This document shows, in pieces, positions 55,134-63,133 of a stretch of 64,000 nt of DNA. The position numbers were made by a program, and so were the translations under genes. The DNA lies in contig CABZPR010000006.1 of NCBI GenBank assembly GCA_902527545.1, positions 1-64,000 of the forward strand. Reading direction: 5' to 3'. The stretch's first letter is position 1. Every line of letters starts with the position of its first letter. The notes beneath the pieces were generated by a model. It searched no databases. It saw nothing but the letters and a program-made list of their open reading frames with translations, and had not been told where the DNA came from. The stretch is from an uncultured Alphaproteobacteria bacterium. Its GTDB lineage: Bacteria > Pseudomonadota > Alphaproteobacteria > HIMB59.

Positions 55134-56039
55134 TTAAAGTAATTCCTCTTTGTATGGCATTGAATTTGCTGCTCCCTCCCTTGTAACAGAAACACCTGCC
55201 ACAAGATTAGCAAACTCTATAGCTTCTTTGTAGTTTTTATTTTGTGAGATTGCCACACTTAGAGCCCCATTAAAAGCATCTCCCGCACCTGTTGTATCAA
55301 CTACTGGTTTTTTTAGATTTGAAGCAGGAACTATAAACTCCTCTTTATTGTTTTTAAAATAACAACCATTTTCTCCAAGTGTAATAATTACATTCTTTAT
55401 CCCTTTATCTAAAAAAAAATTTCCTGCTTTTTTACAGTCTTCCTCATTTTTAATTGATTGACCGTAATAAAAACTTGCTTCCGTTTCATTGGGGGTAAAA
55501 AAATCAAAATATTGAAAGTTATCATCAGTTATTTCACTGGCGGGTGCTGGATTTAGAATTGTAGTACAATTAAAATTCTTTGCTTTTTTTATAGCATAGA
55601 GTGTTACCTCTTTTGGTGTCTCTAACTGAGTTAAGAAAACATGAGAAGACTCTATTATATTTAACTTTGAGTCGATTAACTTTTCATCGATTGTACCAGC
55701 AGCTCCTGGAACAACATTTATTGCATTTTGCCCAGTTTTTTCATTAATCAAAATACCTGCAGCCCCAGTTGATTCATTTTCAGAGATAGCCAAACCATCA
55801 TAATTTATTTTATCTCTCTCAAATAAAGAGATTGCAAGATCGGCATAGCTATCTTTACCTACTTTACTTATAAAGGATACATTACCTCCAGCTCTTGCTG
55901 CTGCAATTGCTTGGTTAGATCCCTTACCACCTGGTCCGATAATGTATTTTTTTCCTAATATTGTTTGACCTGGTATTGGAATATCATTTGCAAAAAAACA
56001 TAGATCTGCAACGAATATCCCAAATACACAAATACTCAC
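55134..56039 (-). CDS. rbsK: ribokinase
   Basis: 301 residues of the PfkB/ribokinase family: PGQTILGKKYIIGPGGKGSNQAIAAARAGG (key GGKGSNQA), NPAPA, TLGENG and the catalytic DTTGAGDAFNGAL near residue 246. These are specific to ribokinase rather than other PfkB kinases. It converts ribose to ribose 5-phosphate. It overlaps the FucU/RbsD gene by four bases, the standard RbsD-RbsK pairing, though the ribose transporter itself is not adjacent. Confidence 0.9.
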   Translation of the reverse strand: MSICVFGIFVADLCFFANDIPIPGQTILGKKYIIGPGGKGSNQAIAAARAGGNVSFISKVGKDSYADLAISLFERDKINYDGLAISENESTGAAGILINEKTGQNAINVVPGAAGTIDEKLIDSKLNIIESSHVFLTQLETPKEVTLYAIKKAKNFNCTTILNPAPASEITDDNFQYFDFFTPNETEASFYYGQSIKNEEDCKKAGNFFLDKGIKNVIITLGENGCYFKNNKEEFIVPASNLKKPVVDTTGAGDAFNGALSVAISQNKNYKEAIEFANLVAGVSVTREGAANSMPYKEELL

Positions 56040-56494
56040 TTATCTAGTATCCAAACAGTACCATCAGGTTTGACAACTCCTTTAGTTAAGATAAAGCATC
56101 CAAATGGTCTAGTTTCGTTTGTTGTTATTATGGCAAATGCTTTCTTGGCTTCATCATAAAATTTAAACCTCTCAATAGATGAAATTTTCCAATGTTCTCC
56201 TGAGATTTTCTTAGTTATGTCAATTATTTCTTGGTGAACTTCATTTAACTGATCTGGATTTCCATCAATTTCCATTCTTTGAATAGGAGAGTCAACAAAG
56301 CTGTCTAGAGGAAATACGGAGAGTATAGCCTCGGCGGCTCTTGAAGCATTTACACCATCAATACGATGAACTCTGGAGTTCATCGAATAGGCAGGAAAAT
56401 TTGAGTCACATAAAATTAATTTATCTCCATGTCCCATTGCTCTTAAAGTGTGCAAAACCTCTGGACTGAGAATAGGATCGATTTTTATAAGCAT
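56036..56494 (-). CDS. FucU/RbsD-family sugar mutarotase
   Basis: 152 residues: LLxxLRAMGHGDKLILCDSNFPA at the N terminus (key MGHGD with His catalytic), ILSVFPLDSF, and KKAFAIITTNETRPFGCFILTKGV near the C terminus. FucU-type sequences share the GHGD and (F/Y)xxxII(T)xE patterns, so it is closer to L-fucose mutarotase FucU than to RbsD. It interconverts anomers of an imported pyranose. Context with ribokinase argues for ribose or another pentose. Confidence 0.88.
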   Translation of the reverse strand: MLIKIDPILSPEVLHTLRAMGHGDKLILCDSNFPAYSMNSRVHRIDGVNASRAAEAILSVFPLDSFVDSPIQRMEIDGNPDQLNEVHQEIIDITKKISGEHWKISSIERFKFYDEAKKAFAIITTNETRPFGCFILTKGVVKPDGTVWILDK

Positions 56495-56533
56495 GGTATA
56501 TAGAACTAAATTAATTCCTTGAATTCAACTTAA

Positions 56534-57550
56534 TTAATTAATCTTTACTGGTTTGGATCTTAGCTTTCTGACAGTCTCTAGCTCTGCTTTCCTGCAAAGC
56601 TTTGGAGGGAGACCTTTATTTATAAGTTTTAAATCTTCAAACACTATTTCGCCCATTTCATAAAATACAGACTCTAGAGCTCCCGCTCTATGTGCTGAGA
56701 AAAGAATATTTTTTGATTTACGTATGGGATCATCTTTTTTTACTGGCTCCTCGGGAAATACATCTGTTGCAACTTTTATTTTCCTTTTTTTTGAAATTTT
56801 TAGTAGGTCTTTAAAATTCACTACATTGGCCCTACTTAAAATTAGTAAACAAGAATTTTGTTTCATCAGATTCAGTAACTTTTTATCAATCATATGTTTG
56901 TTTTTTGTCGTGATCGAACTTAGAACATATATCACATCTGATTTTTTAAATATTTCATTAAGAGAATTAATTTTACAATTATTTTCCTCAAGCAACTTGC
57001 TTGGAAGCCATGGGTCATATGCAAGAAAATTATTTGTGAAAGGCTCTAACAAGGGCTTTAACTTTTTGGCTAGATCTCCAAAACCAATAAAACTGATAGT
57101 ATTATTCTGCAATAAACTACAATTCATGTTACTTTCTAATCCATATTTTTCTTTATTATTAATAAAATCTATATGTGATTGATGAATTTCCCTCTTCAGG
57201 GATAAAGTAAAACCAACTGCAATTTCAGCAACTGTTTGAGCAAATACGGGAGCAGTGGATAGAATATAGATACCATTTCTAAAACAATACTCATAATCCA
57301 TATTGTCCATGAAGTTGCTTTCAACATTGAATATAGCTTTAAGTTTTGCTGCATTTTTTAAAATTGAATTTGGAAGGTCAGGTTGTCCAATTATAAAATC
57401 TGCTTTTGATATGTTATTTTCATAAAATTTTTTTTTATTTTTTATTGGCGCATTAATAAGTTTGAAATTTTTTTTTAAATAAACAAGCTTATCTTTAGAG
57501 AAGATAAGATCCATTTGTCTTGGAAAAGGATCAACAATTATTGTTTTCAT
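56534..57550 (-). CDS. D-2-hydroxyacid dehydrogenase family protein
   Basis: 338 residues: substrate-binding flanks with AETVAEIAVGFTLSL and nucleotide-binding FIGFGDLAKKLKPLL. A catalytic Arg lies in LSRANVVN, Glu in DVFPEEPVKKDDP, and His in SAHRAGA. The NAD motif is atypical: GFGD rather than GxGxxG. It may act on a sugar acid or hydroxypyruvate. The start ATG is six bases from TATAAT, and the divergent D-lyxose-isomerase family gene follows 46 bases away. Confidence 0.85.
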   Translation of the reverse strand: MKTIIVDPFPRQMDLIFSKDKLVYLKKNFKLINAPIKNKKKFYENNISKADFIIGQPDLPNSILKNAAKLKAIFNVESNFMDNMDYEYCFRNGIYILSTAPVFAQTVAEIAVGFTLSLKREIHQSHIDFINNKEKYGLESNMNCSLLQNNTISFIGFGDLAKKLKPLLEPFTNNFLAYDPWLPSKLLEENNCKINSLNEIFKKSDVIYVLSSITTKNKHMIDKKLLNLMKQNSCLLILSRANVVNFKDLLKISKKRKIKVATDVFPEEPVKKDDPIRKSKNILFSAHRAGALESVFYEMGEIVFEDLKLINKGLPPKLCRKAELETVRKLRSKPVKIN

Positions 57551-57556
57551 TACTTG

Positions 57557-57586
57557 ATTATATCAATTATTTATTTTTTTGATAAT
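57557..57586. promoter_or_regulatory. divergent short-leader promoters
   Basis: Minus strand: TATAAT at 57557-57562, six bases from the dehydrogenase ATG. Plus strand: GATAAT at 57581-57586, ten bases from the isomerase ATG. The minus promoter matches the aldolase promoter closely (AATTGA-TATAATCAA versus AATTGAG-TATAATCAA). Confidence 0.5.
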
Positions 57587-57596
57587 CTAAGTTGAA

Positions 57597-58262
57597 ATGA
57601 AAAGATCTGAAATAAATGCTGCAATATCTGAAGCTAAAGACATGATTGATAGATATTCGTGGGTTCTACCTAAATGGGGCTATTGGTCGAAAGAAGAGTA
57701 CATTAATAATCCTAACTTAAAAAAATATTTAAAAAATCATCAAATGGGTTGGGATGTTACTGATTTTGGTAAAGGCGAATTCGAAAAAAAAGGTATCACC
57801 TTGTTTTGTATAAGGAATGGAATACAGGGTAATAACGATGACAAACCCTACGCAGAAAAGTTATTGTTTATGAGAGAGGGTCAAGAAATTCCTTTTCATA
57901 GCCATAAGGTAAAACTGGAAGATATAATTAATCGGGGGGGCGGGGAATTAGTAATTGAATTTTTAGAAGTCGACTCAAATTTAATTGAATTAAAATCTAA
58001 AATTGATGTTCTTGTTGATGGTGAAATAGTTTCCGTCGCACCAAGAGAGCCCTTAATTTTAAAAAGAGGTCAGAGCGTCACTGTTGAAAGAAACATATAT
58101 CATAAATTTTACTCAGCTGAGGGTTCAGGAATGGTTATGGCAGGAGAGGTTTCTCAAGTCAACGATGATAATAAAGATAATTATTTTTTAGAAAGTGTAG
58201 GAAGGTTTACTGAAATTGAAGAAGATGAAGTTGCGATACATCCTCTCTGGAATGAAATATAA
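57597..58262 (+). CDS. D-lyxose isomerase family protein (cupin)
   Basis: 221 residues of the D-lyxose ketol-isomerase (DUF1498) family. Metal ligands are visible: IPFHSHKVKLEDIINRGGG (H101, H103, E108) and NIYHKFYS (H169), with WDVTDFG before. These enzymes interconvert aldoses with C2-OH of the lyxose/mannose type and their ketoses (xylulose or fructose). A PfkB kinase gene overlaps its stop, so the ketose is presumably phosphorylated next. The actual sugar is not defined. Confidence 0.88.
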   Translation: MKRSEINAAISEAKDMIDRYSWVLPKWGYWSKEEYINNPNLKKYLKNHQMGWDVTDFGKGEFEKKGITLFCIRNGIQGNNDDKPYAEKLLFMREGQEIPFHSHKVKLEDIINRGGGELVIEFLEVDSNLIELKSKIDVLVDGEIVSVAPREPLILKRGQSVTVERNIYHKFYSAEGSGMVMAGEVSQVNDDNKDNYFLESVGRFTEIEEDEVAIHPLWNEI

Positions 58263-59239
58263 TGCAAAGAGGTATAATTGGCCTTGGAATGTGGTGTGTA
58301 GATACCACTTACAAAATAGATAATTTACCTGAGAGAGGTAAATTAGAACCAATTTCTAATACTTTTCAATGCGTAGGTGGAGGTCCATCAAATGTTTTGA
58401 CAGATTTAAATTCTTTAGGATTTAAACATCCAATATACGCAATGGGATCAATTGGACTTGATTCAGATGCATCAATCATAAAGAAACATTGTAGAGAAAA
58501 TAAAATAGAGACTAAATATTTAATTGTATCAAAGCAAATTTCTACTTCTCATACCGTATGTATGTTTGAAAAACAAAAAGAAAGAACTTTTTTATATTAT
58601 CCAGGGGCAAACAGTTTACTTGATAAAAAACATTTTAAAATTAACCAATTAAAAATCGCACCTAAAGTTCTTTATGTTGGATATATTACACTATTAGGTA
58701 AATTGGACAAATTTGATGTTGACAAAAAAACTCGATTATCAAAAGTTTTAAAAAAAGCTAAAAGTAAAAATGTGATAACGGTTTTAGATTTAGTTTCAAA
58801 TAAGCACCCTAAATACAAAAGTATTATTGAAAGCTCATTGCCATTCACCGATTATTTGCTTTTGAATGAAATTGAAGCAGAGATACTATTTAATAGAAAA
58901 ATTTACGACTTCAATAAAAAACTTAATCAAAAAATCTTAACTAAGTTAATCAGTAAAGTTTTCAAAAAGGGCATTATTAAAGGAGTTGTTATTCATAGTC
59001 CAACGGAGTCACTCTATTTTGATAGATCAAAAAAAATCTATACTAGATCAAAGGTTTTACCAAAAAGCAGAGTAATAAATTCAGTTGGAGCTGGAGATGC
59101 TTTTTGTGCAGCGTTTATATTTGGAATACATGAAAATTGGGATATAAAAAAAACTCTCAAAAAGGCTCATTCAGCTGGGACATCAATGATGAAAGTTAAT
59201 GCCTCTTCTGGAAATTTACCCAATATATCTAAATTATAA
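58262..59239 (+). CDS. PfkB-family carbohydrate kinase
   Basis: 325 residues: VGGGPSNVLTDLNSLG at the N terminus, catalytic INSVGAGDAFCAAFIFG near residue 272. The core resembles ketose kinases (fructokinase, sulfofructose or ketohexokinase-like) more than ribokinase. It directly follows the isomerase (one-base overlap). Its stop overlaps the aldolase stop by six bases (TTATAA), convergent. A kinase-aldolase pair suggests ketose 1-phosphate cleavage, but the phosphorylated position cannot be read. Confidence 0.85.
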   Translation: MQRGIIGLGMWCVDTTYKIDNLPERGKLEPISNTFQCVGGGPSNVLTDLNSLGFKHPIYAMGSIGLDSDASIIKKHCRENKIETKYLIVSKQISTSHTVCMFEKQKERTFLYYPGANSLLDKKHFKINQLKIAPKVLYVGYITLLGKLDKFDVDKKTRLSKVLKKAKSKNVITVLDLVSNKHPKYKSIIESSLPFTDYLLLNEIEAEILFNRKIYDFNKKLNQKILTKLISKVFKKGIIKGVVIHSPTESLYFDRSKKIYTRSKVLPKSRVINSVGAGDAFCAAFIFGIHENWDIKKTLKKAHSAGTSMMKVNASSGNLPNISKL

Positions 59240-60226
59240 TTTTAAAACTTTTTCAGTAATCTCAACGTCTTTCAAAAGCTTTCTGTCGGGTATGAGTTTA
59301 TTTTTCTTTAATTCAGAATGGTAAAGTTTAACAGCATCCTTAGGTTTAATGTTATTTTCAACAACTTCTCTCATAATTTTTACTAATAAGATAGGATCTT
59401 CAGCTAAGTTAATTTTTCTTCCAAATAAAGCTACTTTCGCACCATATTGACTGGCTTTTTTAATCAATTCAAAACAATCTCTTGTTGTGCCCTTGCTACC
59501 CCCAAGAATGCCAACGATAAGATTTTCAGGATCGAAGTTGGCTAGTTCCTCCATTGCTTTTGGACCATTGTAAGCTATTTTCAAAAAAAGAGGTCTCTCA
59601 TCTTTAGTCTGACCAGCTATTGCTTTTATAATGCAATCGTTAACGTAATCACCCATTTGTCTTATGTTCATATTTAGATCAATAGGGGAATTGAATACTT
59701 CTAAAAAATGTTTGAATTTATATTTAGAAGCTTCAATTCTAAATTCTTTATAGGCATTTAACATTGCAAGGTCATAGTCAACATTATTAGAAAACGTTAC
59801 AGAAAATAAACCAAGGTTGACTAATTTACTTACTTTATTTATTTGAGCAGACCGAAAAGGTCTAGGGTTAGTTTTTCTATAATTTCCATTTCTCATCAGC
59901 CAGATATCAGTCGAATCATTCATTCTAATAGCAGGTGTTATACTTGAATTTTTAAATAAATTTCTTCTTACAAGATCTTCACCAACTGATGCAGACATCA
60001 GCATAATATCTACTAAATTAGATTTAGTCATAGATATCATTGCATTTTTATAATCTACCAAGTTTTTATATCCTTTTAGTACTTTTCCATTCTCATTTCT
60101 TTTTGATCCAGGTGATGTGATGCCCATTGCTAGATCGCCATCTTTAGCATCTGCTATAATGAAGTCACTTGGAGAATATTTATTATTTTTTATTCTAAGA
60201 ATTTTTTGATCTAAAGACTTATTCAT
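59234..60226 (-). CDS. class I aldolase-like TIM-barrel protein
   Basis: 330 residues. LFLKIAYNGPKAM contains a candidate Schiff-base lysine (K216), matching the KxxYxG pattern of DhnA/FbaB-type class I aldolases. IVGILGGSKGTTRD supplies a phosphate-binding loop, and KVALFGRKI the last strand. An early DFIIADAKDG strand holds the acid residue. Cleavage of a ketose phosphate into triose parts is inferred. It lies between kinase genes on the other strand. ATG is six bases from TATAAT. Confidence 0.65.
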   Translation of the reverse strand: MNKSLDQKILRIKNNKYSPSDFIIADAKDGDLAMGITSPGSKRNENGKVLKGYKNLVDYKNAMISMTKSNLVDIMLMSASVGEDLVRRNLFKNSSITPAIRMNDSTDIWLMRNGNYRKTNPRPFRSAQINKVSKLVNLGLFSVTFSNNVDYDLAMLNAYKEFRIEASKYKFKHFLEVFNSPIDLNMNIRQMGDYVNDCIIKAIAGQTKDERPLFLKIAYNGPKAMEELANFDPENLIVGILGGSKGTTRDCFELIKKASQYGAKVALFGRKINLAEDPILLVKIMREVVENNIKPKDAVKLYHSELKKNKLIPDRKLLKDVEITEKVLKL

Positions 60227-60232
60227 AATTTG

Positions 60233-60280
60233 ATTATACTCAATTCTAAAAATAGAAAATAGTTTTATTCTCTATATAAT
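60233..60280. promoter_or_regulatory. back-to-back leaderless promoters (aldolase/xylulokinase)
   Basis: Minus strand TATAAT 60233-60238 and plus strand TATAAT 60275-60280 each sit exactly six bases from their ATG (60226 and 60287). A consensus -35 is missing for both. A spacing of six bases places the predicted start of transcription at or beside the A of ATG. Confidence 0.6.
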
Positions 60281-60286
60281 ATAAAA

Positions 60287-61741
60287 ATGTATTTAGGTAT
60301 TGATCTTGGTACTTCTTCGATGAAGTGTTTGCTACTTGGAGAAGAACAAGAAATTTTGTTTAGTGTCAATAGTGAAGATATACCATTGTCCACTCCTCAA
60401 AATGGTTGGTCAGAACAAGATCCATCATTTTGGATAAAAGCATTAGATCAGTGTATCAAACAAATAGTTTTAAAATTTGATTTATCGCAGATCAAAGCTG
60501 TATCTTTTTCTGGACATATGCATGGTGCAACTTGTATTGATAAAAATCATAATGTCATAAGGCCTTGTATACTATGGAATGATACACGTAGTTTTAGTCA
60601 GTGCAGTCAAATTATGGCTGACGAAACTGTTATGGATATAGCTGGAAATATAGCAATGCCTGGTTTTACATCACCAAAAATCTTATGGATGAAAGAACAC
60701 GAAAGTGAAAATTTTAATTCAATTGCAAAGGTTTTATTGCCGAAAGACTATTTAAGGTTTTATTTAACAGGAGAGTTTTTTAGTGATTTGTCAGATGCAG
60801 CAGGCACTTATTGGTTAGATGTAAAAAATAGAACTTGGTCTAATAAACTTTTAGATATTGGCTCAATGGATATCTCGCAAATGCCTAAAACTTGTGAGGG
60901 GACAGATCAAACAGGTGTAATTAAAAAAGAGATTGCAGAAAAATATGGTTTTAGTAACTCTTGCAAAGTTTTTGGTGGAGCAGGAGATAATGCTGCAGCT
61001 GCTGTTGGATTAGGGCTTTACCAAGAGGGAAATGCTTCATTATCTTTAGGTACTTCTGGTGTTATTTTTGGTTCAACAAAAAACTTTTTAAAAAATTATG
61101 ATGATGCAATACATTCCTTTTGTCACTGCTTACCAGAAACGTGGCACCTCATGTCAGTAATGCTCTCTTGTACTTCAAATGTTAATTGGTTTATAAATAA
61201 TTTTAATTCATCAATTGATGAGATTAATAAAGAGTTAAATTCTGTTTTAAATAATTTTTCTGATGTAAGTAGATATCCTTATTATCTTCCTTATCTCACT
61301 GGTGAGAGAACACCAATTAATGATCCTCATGTAAGAGCAAGTTTTCATGAAATGGGTATAGACACTAATCGAAATACATTAATCTATAGTTTAATAGAGG
61401 GTATTTCTTTTGGTTTGTATGATAATTATTCATCCTTAGTTAAGACAGGTATAAAGTTAGATAACATATTTGTAATAGGAGGTGGTTCTAAAAATGACAG
61501 CTGGATACAAATACTTGCTTCATTGATGGAGAGAGATTTATCAATAACTGATGCTTCAGACACAATGGCTGCTTTTGGAGCTGCTAGAATAGCATTTCTT
61601 GGTTACAATAATTTAAAACCAAGTGAAGCTCTTAGTCTTCCAAAAGTCAAAAAAATTATAGGTAAAAATGAAATTCAAACAGGTATCTTAAAAGACAGAT
61701 TTTTTAAGTGGAAAAGCTTTTATTTAGGAAAAAATGTCTAG
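60287..61741 (+). CDS. xylB: xylulokinase
   Basis: 484 residues of FGGY family: GIDLGTSSMKCLL at the N terminus, SGHMHGAT, ILWNDTRS, and GGAGDNAAAAVGLG with the catalytic aspartate near residue 233; later IGGGSKNDSW. SGQMHG-type block identifies xylulokinase. It produces xylulose 5-phosphate, the same ketose expected from a lyxose isomerase. It overlaps the FrcK-like gene by eight bases and is divergent from the aldolase. Confidence 0.92.
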   Translation: MYLGIDLGTSSMKCLLLGEEQEILFSVNSEDIPLSTPQNGWSEQDPSFWIKALDQCIKQIVLKFDLSQIKAVSFSGHMHGATCIDKNHNVIRPCILWNDTRSFSQCSQIMADETVMDIAGNIAMPGFTSPKILWMKEHESENFNSIAKVLLPKDYLRFYLTGEFFSDLSDAAGTYWLDVKNRTWSNKLLDIGSMDISQMPKTCEGTDQTGVIKKEIAEKYGFSNSCKVFGGAGDNAAAAVGLGLYQEGNASLSLGTSGVIFGSTKNFLKNYDDAIHSFCHCLPETWHLMSVMLSCTSNVNWFINNFNSSIDEINKELNSVLNNFSDVSRYPYYLPYLTGERTPINDPHVRASFHEMGIDTNRNTLIYSLIEGISFGLYDNYSSLVKTGIKLDNIFVIGGGSKNDSWIQILASLMERDLSITDASDTMAAFGAARIAFLGYNNLKPSEALSLPKVKKIIGKNEIQTGILKDRFFKWKSFYLGKNV

Positions 61742-62372
61742 CAACCAAAGAATAGAATTCCCTGAATTAGTAAAAAAAATATTAGAGAATGTTATAAAAA
61801 TTAATCAAAGTCGTTATTTTATTGCAATTTCAGGAGCACCAGCATCTGGAAAAAGCACAATATCTGAAAAATTAAAGTCAGAACTAATATTAAAAAGCCA
61901 CAAATCAAGTGTTCTTCAAATGGATGGTTTCCACCTTGATAATAATATACTTGAGGAAAAAAAATTAATTGAGAAAAAAGGGGCACCAGAAACATTTGAT
62001 GTACTAGGTTTATTAAATTGTTTATTAAGATTAAAAAAAGAGGGTGAAGTAATTGTTCCTATCTTTGATAGATCATTAGAACTATCAAGATCATCTGCAT
62101 TAGTCATATCTGAGAATACAAAAATTATAATAGTAGAGGGTAACTATTTATTGCTTGATCAAGAACCATGGAGAAAAATTCATAATTTTTTTGACACAAC
62201 AATAATGATTGATTGTAATAAAGATATTTTAGAAAAAAGATTAATTGAAAGATGGGAGAGTTTTGGACTAACTAATGATCAAATTAAAAATAAAGTTTAT
62301 AAAAATGATCTTCCAAATGGATTAAATGTTATTAGTAAAAGTATTTCTGCTGAATTTAATTTAATAAATTAA
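61734..62372 (+). CDS. FrcK-like P-loop kinase
   Basis: 212 residues: Walker A SGAPASGKSTIS, DGFHLDN (substrate and base), GAPETFDV, and VEGNYLLLDQEPWR. These identify the uridine-kinase/pantothenate-kinase-like group that includes FrcK of the rhizobial fructose transporter operon frcBCAK. Here it converges on frcA- and frcC-like genes, supporting that link. Whether it phosphorylates sugar or nucleoside is not resolved. Its stop and the frcA stop share TTAA. Confidence 0.82.
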   Translation: MSSNQRIEFPELVKKILENVIKINQSRYFIAISGAPASGKSTISEKLKSELILKSHKSSVLQMDGFHLDNNILEEKKLIEKKGAPETFDVLGLLNCLLRLKKEGEVIVPIFDRSLELSRSSALVISENTKIIIVEGNYLLLDQEPWRKIHNFFDTTIMIDCNKDILEKRLIERWESFGLTNDQIKNKVYKNDLPNGLNVISKSISAEFNLIN

Positions 62373-63133
62373 TTTTGAGGTGGTTGCTTAGCACCTGTCA
62401 TATATGCGACAGCATCAGACATTTCATGTTTCTTAGGGTCAATTACACATAATCGGGTTCCAAGTCTATGAATGTGTATTCTATCAGCTACTTCAAAAAC
62501 ATGAGGCATATTATGTGAAATTAATATGATGGGTATTCCTCTAGACCTCACCTCACCAATTAACTCTAAAACTCTTCTACTTTCTTTAACACCGAGAGCG
62601 GCAGTAGGCTCATCCATAATAACGACTTTAGTTCCAAATGATGTTGCTCTTGCAACTGCAACACCTTGTCGTTGACCTCCAGACAATGTTTCAACTAATT
62701 GATTTATATTTTGTATGGTTAATAGACCAAGATCAGATAGTCGTTTTCTAGCTTCATCTGCCATTGCTTTTTTATCTAAAAATTTTAAAAAACTACCCAT
62801 AAAGCCTTTTTGTCTAATTTCTCTACCTAAAAACATATTATCAGTTATTGATAAAGCAGGTGAAAGTGCAAGGTTCTGATAAACAGTTTCGATACCTAAT
62901 TTTCTTGCTTCTATAGGTGATGTAAAAGTAACATTTTTACCATCAAGCAATATTTCACCGCTATCAGGAATAACAGCACCACATAGCACCTTAATTAGTG
63001 TAGACTTTCCAGCGCCATTGTCTCCAATTACTCCCAAAACTTCACCTGGATAAAGTTCTAAATCAGCACTATCAAGTGCAACAACTTTACCGTATTTTTT
63101 TGATAACTTCTTTGCTACTAGCACTGGCTGCAT
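62369..63133 (-). CDS. sugar ABC transporter ATP-binding protein (FrcA-like)
   Basis: 254 residues from ATG 63131-63133; a longer frame to 63211 lies inside the permease gene. Walker A GDNGAGKST, Q-loop VYQNLALSPALSI, signature LSGGQRQGVAVA, Walker B VVIMDEPTAALG and H-loop ISHNM are all present. Unlike RbsA/XylG, only one ATPase domain is present, as in FrcA. TAATG overlap with the permease couples their translation. It powers import of a sugar into the cytoplasm. Confidence 0.93.
   Translation of the reverse strand: MQPVLVAKKLSKKYGKVVALDSADLELYPGEVLGVIGDNGAGKSTLIKVLCGAVIPDSGEILLDGKNVTFTSPIEARKLGIETVYQNLALSPALSITDNMFLGREIRQKGFMGSFLKFLDKKAMADEARKRLSDLGLLTIQNINQLVETLSGGQRQGVAVARATSFGTKVVIMDEPTAALGVKESRRVLELIGEVRSRGIPIILISHNMPHVFEVADRIHIHRLGTRLCVIDPKKHEMSDAVAYMTGAKQPPQN

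Noticed and set aside
56724-57182. 152-residue plus-strand frame inside the hydroxyacid dehydrogenase
   Set aside because: Opposite strand of a well-conserved gene; composition (Phe, Leu, Ser runs) is that of an antisense shadow.
58262-60226. Sulfoquinovose (sulfo-EMP) gene cluster
   Set aside because: A PfkB kinase and class I aldolase are present, but there is no sulfoquinovosidase, sulfolactaldehyde reductase or dedicated transporter. The isomerase is of the lyxose type.
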